The notes below the pieces were generated by a model. The model was not told where the DNA came from. It was given only the letters and a program-made list of their open reading frames with translations, and did no database searches. The position numbers and the translations under genes are program-made. From contig NZ_QNRO01000008.1 in the NCBI RefSeq assembly GCF_003315345.1, positions 84,012 through 148,011 on the forward strand: a stretch of 64,000 nucleotides of DNA. The letters are read 5' to 3'. The stretch comes from Marinobacter pelagius (lineage in GTDB: Bacteria; Pseudomonadota; Gammaproteobacteria; Pseudomonadales; Oleiphilaceae). Positions 7,832-16,735 of this stretch are shown here, piece by piece (position 1 is the stretch's first letter; each line of letters starts with the position of its first letter).

Positions 7832-7886
7832 AGCCATTCCGGATACCGGCACCCTGAGGGCCCCGGTATCCGGTCGAAAGGCTTCA
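7829..7886. terminator. Large two-part hairpin between convergent hptB and uraA
   Basis: An outer stem TGAAGCC/GGCTTCA (7829-7835 with 7880-7886) encloses an 11-bp inner stem CCGGATACCGG/CCGGTATCCGG (7839-7849 with 7863-7873). The stop codons of both genes (TGA at 7829-7831 and TCA, i.e. TGA on the minus strand, at 7884-7886) lie in the outer stem. There is no T-tract, so the likely role is a bidirectional 3'-end barrier. Confidence 0.6.
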
Positions 7887-9140
7887 GTCGGTCTTCTGCT
7901 CGTAGATGGCCTTGCCCCAGGCCTCCTTGCTGCCCGGCAGGACCAGGTTGAGGGCAACCGCCACCACCGCACACAGGGCGATCCCTTCAAGTTGGCCAAG
8001 CGCCATGTTGCCGATGCCGAACACCAGGGTCACGCCGACGATCACCAGGTTGCGTGATTCGGACAGATCCACCTGGTGACGGATCAGGGTGTTCAGCCCC
8101 ACCACTGCAATGGAGCCGAACAGCAGGCACAGGATGCCGCCCATCACCGGTACCGGAATGGTCTGCAGGGCCGCACCGAACTTGCCGACAAATGCCAGAA
8201 CGATGGCCACGACCGCTGCCCACCACATTACTTTCGGGTTGAAGTTCCGGGTCAGCATGACCGCGCCGGTTACTTCCGAATAGGTGGTGTTGGGCGGGCC
8301 GCCCAGCATGGACGCCGCACTGGTGGCCAGGCCATCCCCCAGCAGTGTGCGATGCAGGCCCGGTTTTTCCAGGTAGTTCTTGCGGGTCACGTTACCGATG
8401 GCCAGGACATCGCCGATGTGTTCGATAGCCGGGGCAATGGCCACCGGAATCATGAACAGGATGGCGCTCCAGCCGAACTCCGGGGCCACGAAATCGGGCA
8501 TGGCAAACCAGGGCGCTTCCCTTATTGGCGTCATATCCACGATGCCGGCAAACAGGGACAGGATGTACCCGACAATAACACCGAACATTATTGGAATCAG
8601 GCGGAAGATACCCTTGGCCCAGAGGGTCATGACGATAGTGACCGCCAGCGAGATCATGGCAATCCAGATGGCGGTGTCGTAGGGCACCAGTTCAGCGGAG
8701 CCGTCACCGGCCTTTCCCGATGCCATGTTGACCGCAATGGGCGCCAGGCCCAGGCCGATGGTCATGATTACCGGCGCGATCACCACCGGCGGCAGCAAGC
8801 GGGTGACGAAGCCGGTACCACGAAGTTTTACCGCGGCACTCAGGAGGATGTACAGGATACCCGCGGCCATCAGGCCGCCCATGGTCTGCTCCAGCCCGAA
8901 CTTGCCCTTGGCGGCAATGATCGGAGCGATGAAGGCGAAGGAGGAGGCCAGAAAAATGGGTATCTGCCCGCCGGTCACGACGTGGAAGATCAGGGTGCCG
9001 ATGCCGGCGGTGAACAGCGCGACGTTAGGGTCCAGGCCGGTGATCAGCGGCATCAGCACCAGGGCGCCGAAGGCGACCAGGAGCATCTGGGAACCGGCAA
9101 TGACCTGTTTCCAGACCGGATCGTTGGTATGGTCCTGCAT
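7884..9140 (-). CDS. uraA: Uracil permease (NCS2 family)
   Basis: UraA is the inner-membrane uracil:H+ symporter. The 418-residue protein has the many hydrophobic segments of NCS2 carriers (the family usually has 14), with family stretches such as FLASSFAFIAPI near TM3, MIPVAIAPAIEHIGDVLAIG and GLATSAASMLGGPPNTTYSE. The glutamate in AIEHIGD is the region that binds uracil in the family. It is encoded 2 bases downstream of upp, so uptake and phosphoribosylation of uracil are co-expressed. The stop codon lies in the hairpin shared with hptB. Confidence 0.96.
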   Translation of the reverse strand: MQDHTNDPVWKQVIAGSQMLLVAFGALVLMPLITGLDPNVALFTAGIGTLIFHVVTGGQIPIFLASSFAFIAPIIAAKGKFGLEQTMGGLMAAGILYILLSAAVKLRGTGFVTRLLPPVVIAPVIMTIGLGLAPIAVNMASGKAGDGSAELVPYDTAIWIAMISLAVTIVMTLWAKGIFRLIPIMFGVIVGYILSLFAGIVDMTPIREAPWFAMPDFVAPEFGWSAILFMIPVAIAPAIEHIGDVLAIGNVTRKNYLEKPGLHRTLLGDGLATSAASMLGGPPNTTYSEVTGAVMLTRNFNPKVMWWAAVVAIVLAFVGKFGAALQTIPVPVMGGILCLLFGSIAVVGLNTLIRHQVDLSESRNLVIVGVTLVFGIGNMALGQLEGIALCAVVAVALNLVLPGSKEAWGKAIYEQKTD

Positions 9141-9142
9141 GT

Positions 9143-9781
9143 TCAGACGTCCTTCTGCTTGGTGCCGAAGATCTTGTCACCGGCATCGCCGAGGCCCGGC
9201 AGGATGTAGCCCTTGTCATTCAGGCGCTCGTCCACGGAGGCAGTGTAGATGGAGACGTCCGGGTGTTTGTCCAGGACTTTCTTGATGCCTTCCGGTGCCG
9301 CTACCAGCACCAGTGCGCGGATCTCGGTGCTGCCGGCCTTCTTCAGAAGGTCGATGGTGGAGATCATGGAGCCGCCGGTGGCGAGCATCGGGTCAACGAT
9401 CAGGGCCATACGCTGATCCAGTTCCCCCACGAGTTTTTCCAGATAGGTGCTCGCTTCCAGGGTCTCCTCGTTGCGGATCTGGCCGACCACGCTGACCCGC
9501 GCGACCGGAATCAAACTGAGCACGCCGTCCAGCATGCCCAACCCGGCACGGAGGATAGGAACAATGGTCACCTTTTTACCGTGAATCTGCTCGACGTTCA
9601 CCGGGCCGGCCCAGCCTTCGATGGTTTTTTCCTGCAGGTTGAAATCCTTGGTAGCTTCGTAAGTCAGCAGGGCGCCGACTTCCTGTGCCAGCTCACGAAA
9701 ATTCTTGGTGCTGATGTCCGCGCGGCGCATCAGGCCAAGCTTGTGGCGGATCAGGGGGTGTTTTACCTCGTGGATTGGCAT
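9143..9781 (-). CDS. upp: Uracil phosphoribosyltransferase
   Basis: Upp converts uracil and PRPP to UMP in the pyrimidine salvage pathway. The 212 residues have the standard length; the PRPP loop is seen as [15 protein letters not shown] and the uracil-binding C-terminal hood as [24 protein letters not shown]. It begins [19 protein letters not shown], typical for the family. It is the first gene of a upp-uraA operon and is divergent from the fleN-like gene, with a 167-base intergenic region between them. Confidence 0.98.
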   Translation of the reverse strand: MPIHEVKHPLIRHKLGLMRRADISTKNFRELAQEVGALLTYEATKDFNLQEKTIEGWAGPVNVEQIHGKKVTIVPILRAGLGMLDGVLSLIPVARVSVVGQIRNEETLEASTYLEKLVGELDQRMALIVDPMLATGGSMISTIDLLKKAGSTEIRALVLVAAPEGIKKVLDKHPDVSIYTASVDERLNDKGYILPGLGDAGDKIFGTKQKDV

Positions 9782-9948
9782 TGGGTCACCTGTGTGTCTG
9801 GGATTATCGGGTCAAGATTGACGGATTTGCGCGTAAATGGCGCAAGGATACCGTATCTGGAAAGGCGCGTCAGGTATCATGAAATCCCCCGGGTGTTGCT
9901 ATAAGATGGCACTTTCTGCGGGTTGCGCGGCAAGAGACCAGAAACACT

Positions 9949-10755
9949 ATGACAACTGCAAATCCGGTACAGGTCATCGCGGTATCCGGCGGCAAGGGCG
10001 GCACGGGCAAAACCAGTATTTCAGTGAATCTCGCCATTGCGCTGGCGGAAAGAGGCCGGCGGGTCGTGGTCCTGGACGGAGATCTCGGCCTCGGCAATGT
10101 GGATGTGTCGCTGGGGATCACAGCGAGCCACACCCTTCAGGAGGTTCTGGAAGGCGAGTGCGAACTTGAGGATATCCTGGTGCAAGGGCCCGCCGGAATC
10201 CGTATCGTGCCTGCGCCCTCCGGCAGCCTGCGAATGACCCGGCTCGAGGCCCAGGAATACGCTGGCCTGATCAACGCCTTCAGCGAGCTCGGGGACCAGA
10301 TGGATGTTCTGATCATTGATACCGCCTCTGGCGTGTCCGAGGCAGTGGTCAGTTTTCTGCGGGCGGCCCAGGAGTTGCTGCTGGTGATCTGCGACGAACC
10401 CACCTCCATCACCGACACTTATGCCCTGGTCAAACTGATGAACCGGGACTACGGGATCAACCGGTTTCGCGTGCTTGCCAATCAGGTCCGTAGCGAGCAG
10501 GAAGGCCGGCAGCTGTATGACAAGCTGATCCGGGTTACCGAGCGTTTTCTCGATGTGGCGCTGGAATACGCAGGTATGGTGCCCCATGATGAGGCCTTCA
10601 GAAAGGCAGTGCAGCGCCAGCGGGCCGTGGTGGAGGCGTACCCCCGTGCCAGGGCCTCACTGGCGATCAAGGCCCTGGCGGAAAAAGTGGATAGCTGGCC
10701 ACTGCCATCGTCTCCCCGCGGCCATGTGGAATTCTTTGTGGAGCGGCTTGTCTGA
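9949..10755 (+). CDS. FleN-like MinD/ParA-family ATPase
   Basis: A deviant-Walker ParA/MinD ATPase of 268 residues. Walker A is GGKGGTGKTS (about 13-22), the VLDGDLGLGNVDV segment follows at 41-53, and the Walker B aspartate is Asp124 in LIIDTASGVSEAVVSFLRAA. The C-terminal half (DEPTSITDTYALVKLMNRDYG; SWPLPSSPRGHVEFFVERLV) closely resembles Pseudomonas FleN, the ATPase that restrains FleQ and limits flagellar number. It is not beside flagellar genes here; it lies 4.6 kb from a FleQ-like gene and 35 bases before a secretion-ATPase fusion. It could be a FleN paralogue dedicated to the unusual FleQ. Gene name left open for that reason. Confidence 0.85.
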   Translation: MTTANPVQVIAVSGGKGGTGKTSISVNLAIALAERGRRVVVLDGDLGLGNVDVSLGITASHTLQEVLEGECELEDILVQGPAGIRIVPAPSGSLRMTRLEAQEYAGLINAFSELGDQMDVLIIDTASGVSEAVVSFLRAAQELLLVICDEPTSITDTYALVKLMNRDYGINRFRVLANQVRSEQEGRQLYDKLIRVTERFLDVALEYAGMVPHDEAFRKAVQRQRAVVEAYPRARASLAIKALAEKVDSWPLPSSPRGHVEFFVERLV

Positions 10756-10790
10756 GCCCGAACGAGGTCTGATCTTGATGGATACTGGTA

Positions 10791-13073
10791 ATGAATAAAC
10801 TGTACCCGAGGGCCAGCACGGCCCTGCATGCCGTTTCCCGCCACGAGTTTGTTGCCTGCTCGGACCTCGCCCCCTCCATCACCGGACACTCCATTCCCCG
10901 GGAGGAAACCGTCCGGCATCTGCTGTCCCTGATACCTGAAATCGAGCCGGACCAGACTGTGATGCACGTTGGTGGTGGCTCGGGCTACCTCGCTGCAGTG
11001 CTGTCGGAGCTGGCCCGGCGGGTCATTTATGTGGAGCGCAACCCGGTGGTCGCCGAAGCGGCCCGGGAGCGTTTCTTCCGGCTCGGCCATCACAACGTCG
11101 ATGTGGTGGCGGCCGATATCGAGAGCGCGCCCGAGTTGGATGTCCTGTGTGATCTGGTACTTTGCACCACCTTCCTGCCGAAGCGTGACGTGGTGCTGCC
11201 ATTTCTCCGGAACCAGGGCCGGCTGGTCTGCCTGGAGGGCCGGGCCGGGCCGGTTCCGAGCCTGGCGATGTTTGAGAAGCAGGGCTTTGGCCTGGTCCGG
11301 TTGCGCACCCTCGGCTGGGTCGATTTCAACCGCAATGCGGAGCAGATCCTGATTGATCTCGGGGTTATCGATGAAAAAGTGCTTGCCGAGTCCAAGGTCG
11401 AGGCGGCCCGGACCAATGCCCGGGTACTGGATCTGGTGCGGCGCAAGCTCAACCTGGAGGAGATCGATCTGTTCCGGACGCTGGCCCAGCAGCGGGGCAT
11501 GGCGTTCAAGGAAGCGGACGAGTTGCTGCCGGAGCTGCAGCCCGCTCTGTTCCGGCGATTCTCACGAACGTTCCTTGACCTGTCGCGACTGGTGCCGGTG
11601 GCGGAAGCCGATGGCAAGATCATCGTTGTTACCGACGATCCCGATGCCCGCACTGACCAGCTGGAGCGGCTGACGCCCAAGTCGGTGATCGAGTGCCTGC
11701 TGGTCACGCCGACGGATTTCCGCCGGCTATGGTCCGCTCTGGATCTGACCGCCCAGGGCAAGCAGTTCGTGGCGGATCATGGCGCTGGCGGTGATGACCG
11801 GCAGGGACAGCGGGCCGAGACGCCGGCTGCGCTCGGGGAGCATGGTGGCAACAAACAGGTGAGCCCTTACCTGGTCTCGGTGTACGAAGCCATTCTGCTG
11901 GACGCGGTCAGTGAGAAGGCCAGTGATATTCACATCGAGCAATACGGCGAGCGGGTCCGGATTCGTCTCAGGGTTGATGGCGAACTGCACGATCTGCCCC
12001 AGTATCAGCTCAGTCCCCGCGAACTTCGGGGGGTGATCAACGTCATCAAGCTGCGTGCCGAACTGAACATAGCCGAGCACCGACTGCCCCAGGGCGGGCG
12101 TTCCCAGCTCAAGCTCGGGGATGCCGCCTACGATCTGCGGATCCAGACCCAGCCGTCGCTGCACGGCGAACACGCGGTCATCCGGCTGCTGCCCCAGACC
12201 GGCCGCGCCATGACCATTGCCGAGCTGGGCATGTCCAGGACCATCGGTGCCCGCTATCAGCGCCTGTTGGATAACCCCGCAGGCCTGGTGCTGGTGGTCG
12301 GGCCGACCGGATCCGGCAAGTCCACCACGCTTTATGCCGGCCTGCAGACCCTGGCCGATGATGGCCGCCGCAAGGTCATCACCGTCGAGGATCCGATCGA
12401 GTACTCCATCGACAATATCCAGCAGACCCGGGTCCGGACCGAAATCGGCTTTGGCTTCGCCGATGCCATGCGGGCCTTCGTCCGGGAAGATCCGGACGTC
12501 ATCCTGGTGGGTGAGATCCGGGATCAGGAAACCGCCCTCGAGGCAATTCGCGCTTCCCAGACCGGTCATGTGGTGCTCTCCACTCTGCACTGTAACGACG
12601 CGGTGGACTCGCTCCAGCGCCTGTACGATCTTGGCGTTCATCCCAACTCCATCGCCGGTGAGCTGCTTGCGGTCATTGCCCAGCGGCTGGCCAAACGCAT
12701 ATGCCGCCATTGCCGGCAGCCGGCGGAGCCGGACCCCGGCATCCTGGCCGAGCTGTTCCCTGATGGCGCCCCGGCCGATTTCCGATGTTTCCAGGGGGAG
12801 GGCTGTGACAAGTGCAATGGCCGGGGCACTCACGGTCGGGTCGCCATTGTCGAGTACATGGAGGTGGATTCCGACATCCGCAACGCCATCTCCAGCCAGC
12901 CACCCATCGGCGAGTTGCGTTGGCGGGCCCTGGATGCGGGCCTGATCACCATGCGTGACAGTGCCCTGGATCATGTAATCGAAGGGGTGATTCCCCTGTC
13001 TGAATTGCCGCGTATCCTGCCGAGGGAGCGCATGGCACCGGAAGTTCGTGGCGGCCGCAGGAGTACCCGATGA
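10791..13073 (+). CDS. Fusion of PCMT-like methyltransferase and GspE/PilB-type secretion ATPase
   Basis: A 760-residue fusion. Residues about 10-185 resemble protein-L-isoaspartate O-methyltransferase, with the SAM-binding motif VGGGSGYLAAVL (60-71) and the acidic loop IYVERNP (79-85). Residues about 185-320 resemble the T2SSE/MshEN N-terminal region (ILIDLGVIDEKVLAES, LFRTLAQQRGMAF). Residues about 355-740 are a complete GspE/PilB ATPase: Walker A GPTGSGK (504-510), Asp box EDPIEY, Walker B ILVGEIRD (571-578), His box TGHVVLSTLH (591-600) and a four-cysteine metal site (C638, C641, C672, C675). Catalytic motifs look intact. No pilin, GspF/PilC or secretin gene is nearby. The stop overlaps the MoxR-like gene by 4 bases. 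Domain calls are confident; the joint function is unknown. Confidence 0.85.
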   Translation: MNKLYPRASTALHAVSRHEFVACSDLAPSITGHSIPREETVRHLLSLIPEIEPDQTVMHVGGGSGYLAAVLSELARRVIYVERNPVVAEAARERFFRLGHHNVDVVAADIESAPELDVLCDLVLCTTFLPKRDVVLPFLRNQGRLVCLEGRAGPVPSLAMFEKQGFGLVRLRTLGWVDFNRNAEQILIDLGVIDEKVLAESKVEAARTNARVLDLVRRKLNLEEIDLFRTLAQQRGMAFKEADELLPELQPALFRRFSRTFLDLSRLVPVAEADGKIIVVTDDPDARTDQLERLTPKSVIECLLVTPTDFRRLWSALDLTAQGKQFVADHGAGGDDRQGQRAETPAALGEHGGNKQVSPYLVSVYEAILLDAVSEKASDIHIEQYGERVRIRLRVDGELHDLPQYQLSPRELRGVINVIKLRAELNIAEHRLPQGGRSQLKLGDAAYDLRIQTQPSLHGEHAVIRLLPQTGRAMTIAELGMSRTIGARYQRLLDNPAGLVLVVGPTGSGKSTTLYAGLQTLADDGRRKVITVEDPIEYSIDNIQQTRVRTEIGFGFADAMRAFVREDPDVILVGEIRDQETALEAIRASQTGHVVLSTLHCNDAVDSLQRLYDLGVHPNSIAGELLAVIAQRLAKRICRHCRQPAEPDPGILAELFPDGAPADFRCFQGEGCDKCNGRGTHGRVAIVEYMEVDSDIRNAISSQPPIGELRWRALDAGLITMRDSALDHVIEGVIPLSELPRILPRERMAPEVRGGRRSTR

Positions 13074-14179
13074 CAGCCAGCAAAACAACACAGCAGCACA
13101 AGGCCGCCCAGCGGGAACCGGCCGAGGTTACTTACGCCGTGGAACTGGACAAGCTCGCCTCCCTGGATGAGGGCCCGGTGCCGCCGGGGTGGCGCATGTC
13201 CCCCCGGGCGGTGGAAAAGTTTGTCATGGGTGACGATGCCCTGGGCATCGAGCGCAAATTCGTGGCAGACCGGGCCATGGTGGTCCGTATCATCATTTCC
13301 CTGTGCACCAGCCGGGGCTGCCTGCTGGTGGGCGAGCCCGGCACCGCCAAGTCCTGGCTGTCGGAGCTGCTGGCGGCCGCGATCTCGGGCGGTTCAACCC
13401 TGACCCTGCAGGGTGGGGCGGTCAGCCAGGTCAGCCAGTTGCTCTACAGCTGGAACGAGGCAATCCTGAAGAACGAGGGGCCGTGCCTGAAAGCTCTGGT
13501 GCCCAGCCCGTTGCTACGGGGCATGATGGAAGGTCGCCTGGTCCGGTTCGAGGAGATCGCCCGTTGTCCCCAGGCGCTGCAGGATGCCCTGCTGTCGGTC
13601 TTGTCCGACCGGGTGGTGGTGATTCCGGAGCTGGCCGGAGACGAGGGCGTCATCCTGGCCCGGGAAGGGTTCAATGTGGTCGCCACCTCCAACAGCATCG
13701 ATGAGGGAGTGCACGCCATGAGTGCGGCCCTCAAGCGCCGGATGGACTTTGAGGAGATACGGCCGATTCGCAACCTGGCCGACGAACTGGACGTGGTGGT
13801 CAGGGAGGTCCGCAAGGCCAATGCCGCCGCCGGTGTTTCCGTGGAGCCGGACCCCCGAGCGCTCGAGGTGCTGGTGACCATGTTCCATGAGTTGCGTAAC
13901 GGCCAGACCCTCGACGGGCGCAGTACCGACCGCCTGGCGGGGGCCGCACTGTCCACCGCGGAAGCGGTAGCCGTTGCCCATGCCGCCAGTCTGAACGCCT
14001 GGTATTACGGCGGAGACCCGATGACCGTGGAGCAGCTGATGCATCACATCATTGGCTCGGCGCTCAAGGACCAACCGGAGGACCGCCGGCGCCTGAAGCA
14101 TTACTTCGAGACGGCGGTTGCTGCCCGGGAAGGGGACAACTGGAAACAGGCCTGGGCCCTGCGATCACTGATCCAGTAG
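13070..14179 (+). CDS. MoxR-like AAA+ ATPase paired with the GspE fusion
   Basis: A MoxR/AAA_5-type ATPase of 369 residues with Walker A GEPGTAKS (88-95), a Walker B region VRFEEI (158-163) that uses Glu-Glu where most MoxR proteins have Asp-Glu, and a sensor stretch VVATSNSIDEGVHAMSAALKRRMDF. It starts at an ATG overlapping the stop of the GspE fusion by 4 bases (ATGA), so the two are translationally coupled. MoxR ATPases usually work with VWA proteins as metal-insertion or assembly chaperones, but no VWA gene follows here. It is clearly different from the Bat-cluster MoxR at 27589-28551. Confidence 0.8.
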   Translation: MTASKTTQQHKAAQREPAEVTYAVELDKLASLDEGPVPPGWRMSPRAVEKFVMGDDALGIERKFVADRAMVVRIIISLCTSRGCLLVGEPGTAKSWLSELLAAAISGGSTLTLQGGAVSQVSQLLYSWNEAILKNEGPCLKALVPSPLLRGMMEGRLVRFEEIARCPQALQDALLSVLSDRVVVIPELAGDEGVILAREGFNVVATSNSIDEGVHAMSAALKRRMDFEEIRPIRNLADELDVVVREVRKANAAAGVSVEPDPRALEVLVTMFHELRNGQTLDGRSTDRLAGAALSTAEAVAVAHAASLNAWYYGGDPMTVEQLMHHIIGSALKDQPEDRRRLKHYFETAVAAREGDNWKQAWALRSLIQ

Positions 14180-14244
14180 TCAGCCTGTGTCGACCTTATG
14201 TGGCAAATTGATGTGGGGCATGAGTAATCCGGAAAACCTTTGGT

Positions 14245-14250
14245 TATAAT
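14245..14250 (+). promoter_or_regulatory. Candidate -10 box of the ccm operon promoter
   Basis: A perfect TATAAT lies 106 bases upstream of ccmA in an otherwise empty 177-base interval. No good -35 box is at the right spacing (TGAGTA at 14221-14226 is poor), so an activator may be needed, or this is chance. Confidence 0.4.
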
Positions 14251-14356
14251 ACGCGCCGCCGGCAGTCCCTGCCGCCAATGATGTCTGCACCCGCCGTGTC
14301 AGTCATGAATACACCCGGTGCCGTGATAACGCGCATCGCCTGGATTCGGGGCCCTG

Positions 14357-14995
14357 ATGTCTGAGCCGTTACTAAAGGCTGTCAATCTCCAGTGTGAACG
14401 GGATGAGCGGATACTGTTCCGCGAGCTTTCCTTCTCCGTAATGCCGGGGACGGTGACCCGTGTCGAGGGTCCGAACGGTTCCGGCAAGACGACCCTTCTG
14501 CGCATCCTCGCCGGCCTCAACGATGCCTGGTCCGGAGATCTGTACTGGTGTGGCCAGCCCAGGGCGAGGCACCGGGAAAGTTTTTTGCGTAACATGCTCT
14601 ACCTTGGCCATCGGCCCGGCATCAAGCCGTTGCTCACACCCATGGAAAACCTCCATGCCCTGATGGCCGGGCGTCGGCCGGTGTCCGAAGCGGTCCTCTC
14701 GCGGGCACTGGAGGGCACCGGGCTGGCCGGCTATCAGAACGTACCCTGCCGAAACCTGTCCGCCGGACAGCAGCGGCGCGTGGCGCTTGCACGATTATTG
14801 GTTGCGGACGAGCCCCTGTGGTTGCTGGATGAGGTGTTCACCGCCATTGACGCCGATGGCGTCCAGGCGATCGAGGCGCTGCTGCAGCAGCGCGCGGCGG
14901 AGGGCGGTGCCGTTGTGGTGACAACCCACCACGACCTGAAGCTGCCGGGGATGCAGCGAATCGTACTCGGGGGAGGCTCGGTCAATGACGGGTAA
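14357..14995 (+). CDS. ccmA: Heme exporter ATP-binding protein CcmA
   Basis: The ABC ATPase of the CcmABCD complex, which releases holo-CcmE during cytochrome c maturation. The 212-residue protein shows Walker A GPNGSGKTT, signature NLSAGQQRR, Walker B PLWLLDEVFTAID and the switch histidine in VVTTHHDL. It is the first gene of a nine-gene operon and overlaps ccmB by 11 bases. Confidence 0.97.
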   Translation: MSEPLLKAVNLQCERDERILFRELSFSVMPGTVTRVEGPNGSGKTTLLRILAGLNDAWSGDLYWCGQPRARHRESFLRNMLYLGHRPGIKPLLTPMENLHALMAGRRPVSEAVLSRALEGTGLAGYQNVPCRNLSAGQQRRVALARLLVADEPLWLLDEVFTAIDADGVQAIEALLQQRAAEGGAVVVTTHHDLKLPGMQRIVLGGGSVNDG

Positions 14996-15707
14996 TCCGG
15001 TACGCGTGCATCCGGTGGCCGAGGGTGTCAGTGTCGCCGGTGCCATGAAAGCGGTTTTCCTGCGCGACGTGAAAGTCGCCTTCCGCCAGCGCCAGGATTT
15101 GCTTAATCCCCTGCTGTTCTTCGTGATGGTGGTAACCCTGTTCCCCCTCGGAGTTAGCCCGGAAGTGTCATTCCTGCGGGAGGCCGGAGCCGGTATCCTG
15201 TGGGTGGCGGCTCTGTTGTCGGTATTGTTGTCCCTGGATCACCTGTTTCGCCATGATTTCGATGATGGAACACTGGAACAACTGGTGTTGCAGCCGCAGC
15301 CCCTGTTCCTGCTGGTGCTGGCGAAGACCCTGGCGCACTGGATGCTGACCGGTCTGCCGCTGGTGATTCTTACGCCGGTGCTTGGGGTTATGATGCATCA
15401 GCCGGGGAACTCTATCGGCATTTTGTGTCTAACGCTGCTGATCGGTACGCCCGTGCTGAGCCTGATCGGTTCCATTGGTGCGGCGTTGACACTGGGGCTG
15501 CGGTCGGCGGGGGTACTCTTGTCCCTGCTGATCATTCCACTGTACATTCCGGTGCTGATTTTCGGAACCGGAACGGTTGCGGCGGCGTCGGAGGGTGCCC
15601 CGGTGGGGGCTTATCTGGCATTGATGGGGGCGTTTCTGTTTCTGGCCCTGACGCTGGCTCCGTTTGCTTCGGCATCAGCACTGAAAATCAGTATGTCCAA
15701 CAGCTAA
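14985..15707 (+). CDS. ccmB: Heme exporter membrane protein CcmB
   Basis: The transmembrane partner of CcmA. It has about six hydrophobic segments and the family motif VAFRQRQDLLNPLLFFVMV. The ATG at 14985, inside the end of ccmA, has GGGAGG 7 bases upstream and is chosen over a second in-frame ATG 60 bases later (MKAVFLRDVK). The 240-residue length is slightly long for the family because of this N-terminal stretch. Confidence 0.95.
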   Translation: MTGNPVRVHPVAEGVSVAGAMKAVFLRDVKVAFRQRQDLLNPLLFFVMVVTLFPLGVSPEVSFLREAGAGILWVAALLSVLLSLDHLFRHDFDDGTLEQLVLQPQPLFLLVLAKTLAHWMLTGLPLVILTPVLGVMMHQPGNSIGILCLTLLIGTPVLSLIGSIGAALTLGLRSAGVLLSLLIIPLYIPVLIFGTGTVAAASEGAPVGAYLALMGAFLFLALTLAPFASASALKISMSNS

Positions 15708-15740
15708 CAAACACGGTAACGGGTTAACGGGTACCAATCG

Positions 15741-16484
15741 ATGTGGCAATTTTTTCATAAGCTGGGCTCACCCAAATGGTTTTACGGGATTGCGACCCGT
15801 CTGATGCCCTGGCTGCTGGTGGTCGGTGCGGCGCTGCTGCTGGCCGGCGTGGTTTGGGGGCTGGCGTTTGCCCCGAAGGATTATCTGCAGGGGAACAGCT
15901 ACCGGATCATCTTCATTCACGTGCCCACGGCCTTCCTGGCCCAGTCGGTGTATATCATGATGGCGGTGGCGGCGGTTGTCACACTGGTGTGGCGGATGAA
16001 ACTGGCCGACGTCTTTGTCAAGGCGGTGGCCCCGGTGGGCCTGGTGCTTACCTTTCTTGCCCTGTTCACCGGCGCGGTCTGGGGCAAGCCCACCTGGGGT
16101 ACCTGGTGGATCTGGGATGCCCGTCTGACCTCCATGCTGATCTTGTTGTTTCTCTATGGCGGAGTCATTGCCCTGGATCGGGCCATCAATGATGAAAAAT
16201 CCGCCGCCCGCGCCGTGTCGGTTCTGGTGCTGGTCGGGGTGGTCAACATTCCCATTATCAAATACTCGGTGGAGTGGTGGAACACGCTGCATCAGCCCGC
16301 CACCTTCAAGCTGACGGAGAAGCCGTCCATGCCCGCGGAAATGTGGGTCCCCCTCTTGCTGTCGGTACTGGGGTTGTACTTCATTTTCGGCTGGCTGGCC
16401 TGCCTCCGGATGCAGACGGAAATCATCTTCCGCGAACAGCGAACCCGATGGGTAAAAGATCTCGTGATGGCGGGGAGGCCCTGA
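15741..16484 (+). CDS. ccmC: Heme-handling protein CcmC
   Basis: A polytopic inner-membrane protein (247 residues) that binds heme and loads it onto CcmE. The tryptophan-rich motif of heme-handling proteins is present as [18 protein letters not shown], with flanking histidines in [10 protein letters not shown] and [11 protein letters not shown]. It sits in the standard operon position between ccmB and ccmD. Confidence 0.97.
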   Translation: MWQFFHKLGSPKWFYGIATRLMPWLLVVGAALLLAGVVWGLAFAPKDYLQGNSYRIIFIHVPTAFLAQSVYIMMAVAAVVTLVWRMKLADVFVKAVAPVGLVLTFLALFTGAVWGKPTWGTWWIWDARLTSMLILLFLYGGVIALDRAINDEKSAARAVSVLVLVGVVNIPIIKYSVEWWNTLHQPATFKLTEKPSMPAEMWVPLLLSVLGLYFIFGWLACLRMQTEIIFREQRTRWVKDLVMAGRP

Positions 16485-16487
16485 ACC

Positions 16488-16721
16488 ATGGCGTTTGAAT
16501 CACTCTCCGCCTTTATTGCAATGGAAGGCCACGGCCCCTACGTATGGACCTGTTATGGCGTTTTTGTCGTTCTGCTGGCCGGGCTGATGCTCTGGTCGCA
16601 GCGACGGCGCCGTACAACGATGGAAGCCTGTCGCAGGAATTATGAGCGCGAGGCGCAGGGGCAGCAGCGGACTGCACGGCCAGCGGCCACGTTTACCCGA
16701 GTTGAAGTTTCCCAGGACTGA
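16488..16721 (+). CDS. ccmD: CcmD heme exporter subunit
   Basis: A small protein (77 residues) with one transmembrane helix (about 16-36, [20 protein letters not shown]) followed by a basic cytoplasmic tail, the architecture of CcmD, which stabilises the CcmABC-CcmE complex. Three bases separate it from the ccmC stop. It is a little longer than typical CcmD because of its Arg/Gln-rich tail. Confidence 0.9.
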   Translation: MAFESLSAFIAMEGHGPYVWTCYGVFVVLLAGLMLWSQRRRRTTMEACRRNYEREAQGQQRTARPAATFTRVEVSQD

Positions 16722-16735
16722 CAAGCAGGTTACCC

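Noticed and set aside
8076..9209. 377-codon plus-strand frame over uraA and the end of upp
   Set aside because: His/Gln/Gly/Asp-rich translation typical of a reverse shadow of a membrane-protein gene.
11727..13091. 454-codon antisense frame over the GspE domain
   Set aside because: Composition mirrors the sense codons and no domain is recognisable.
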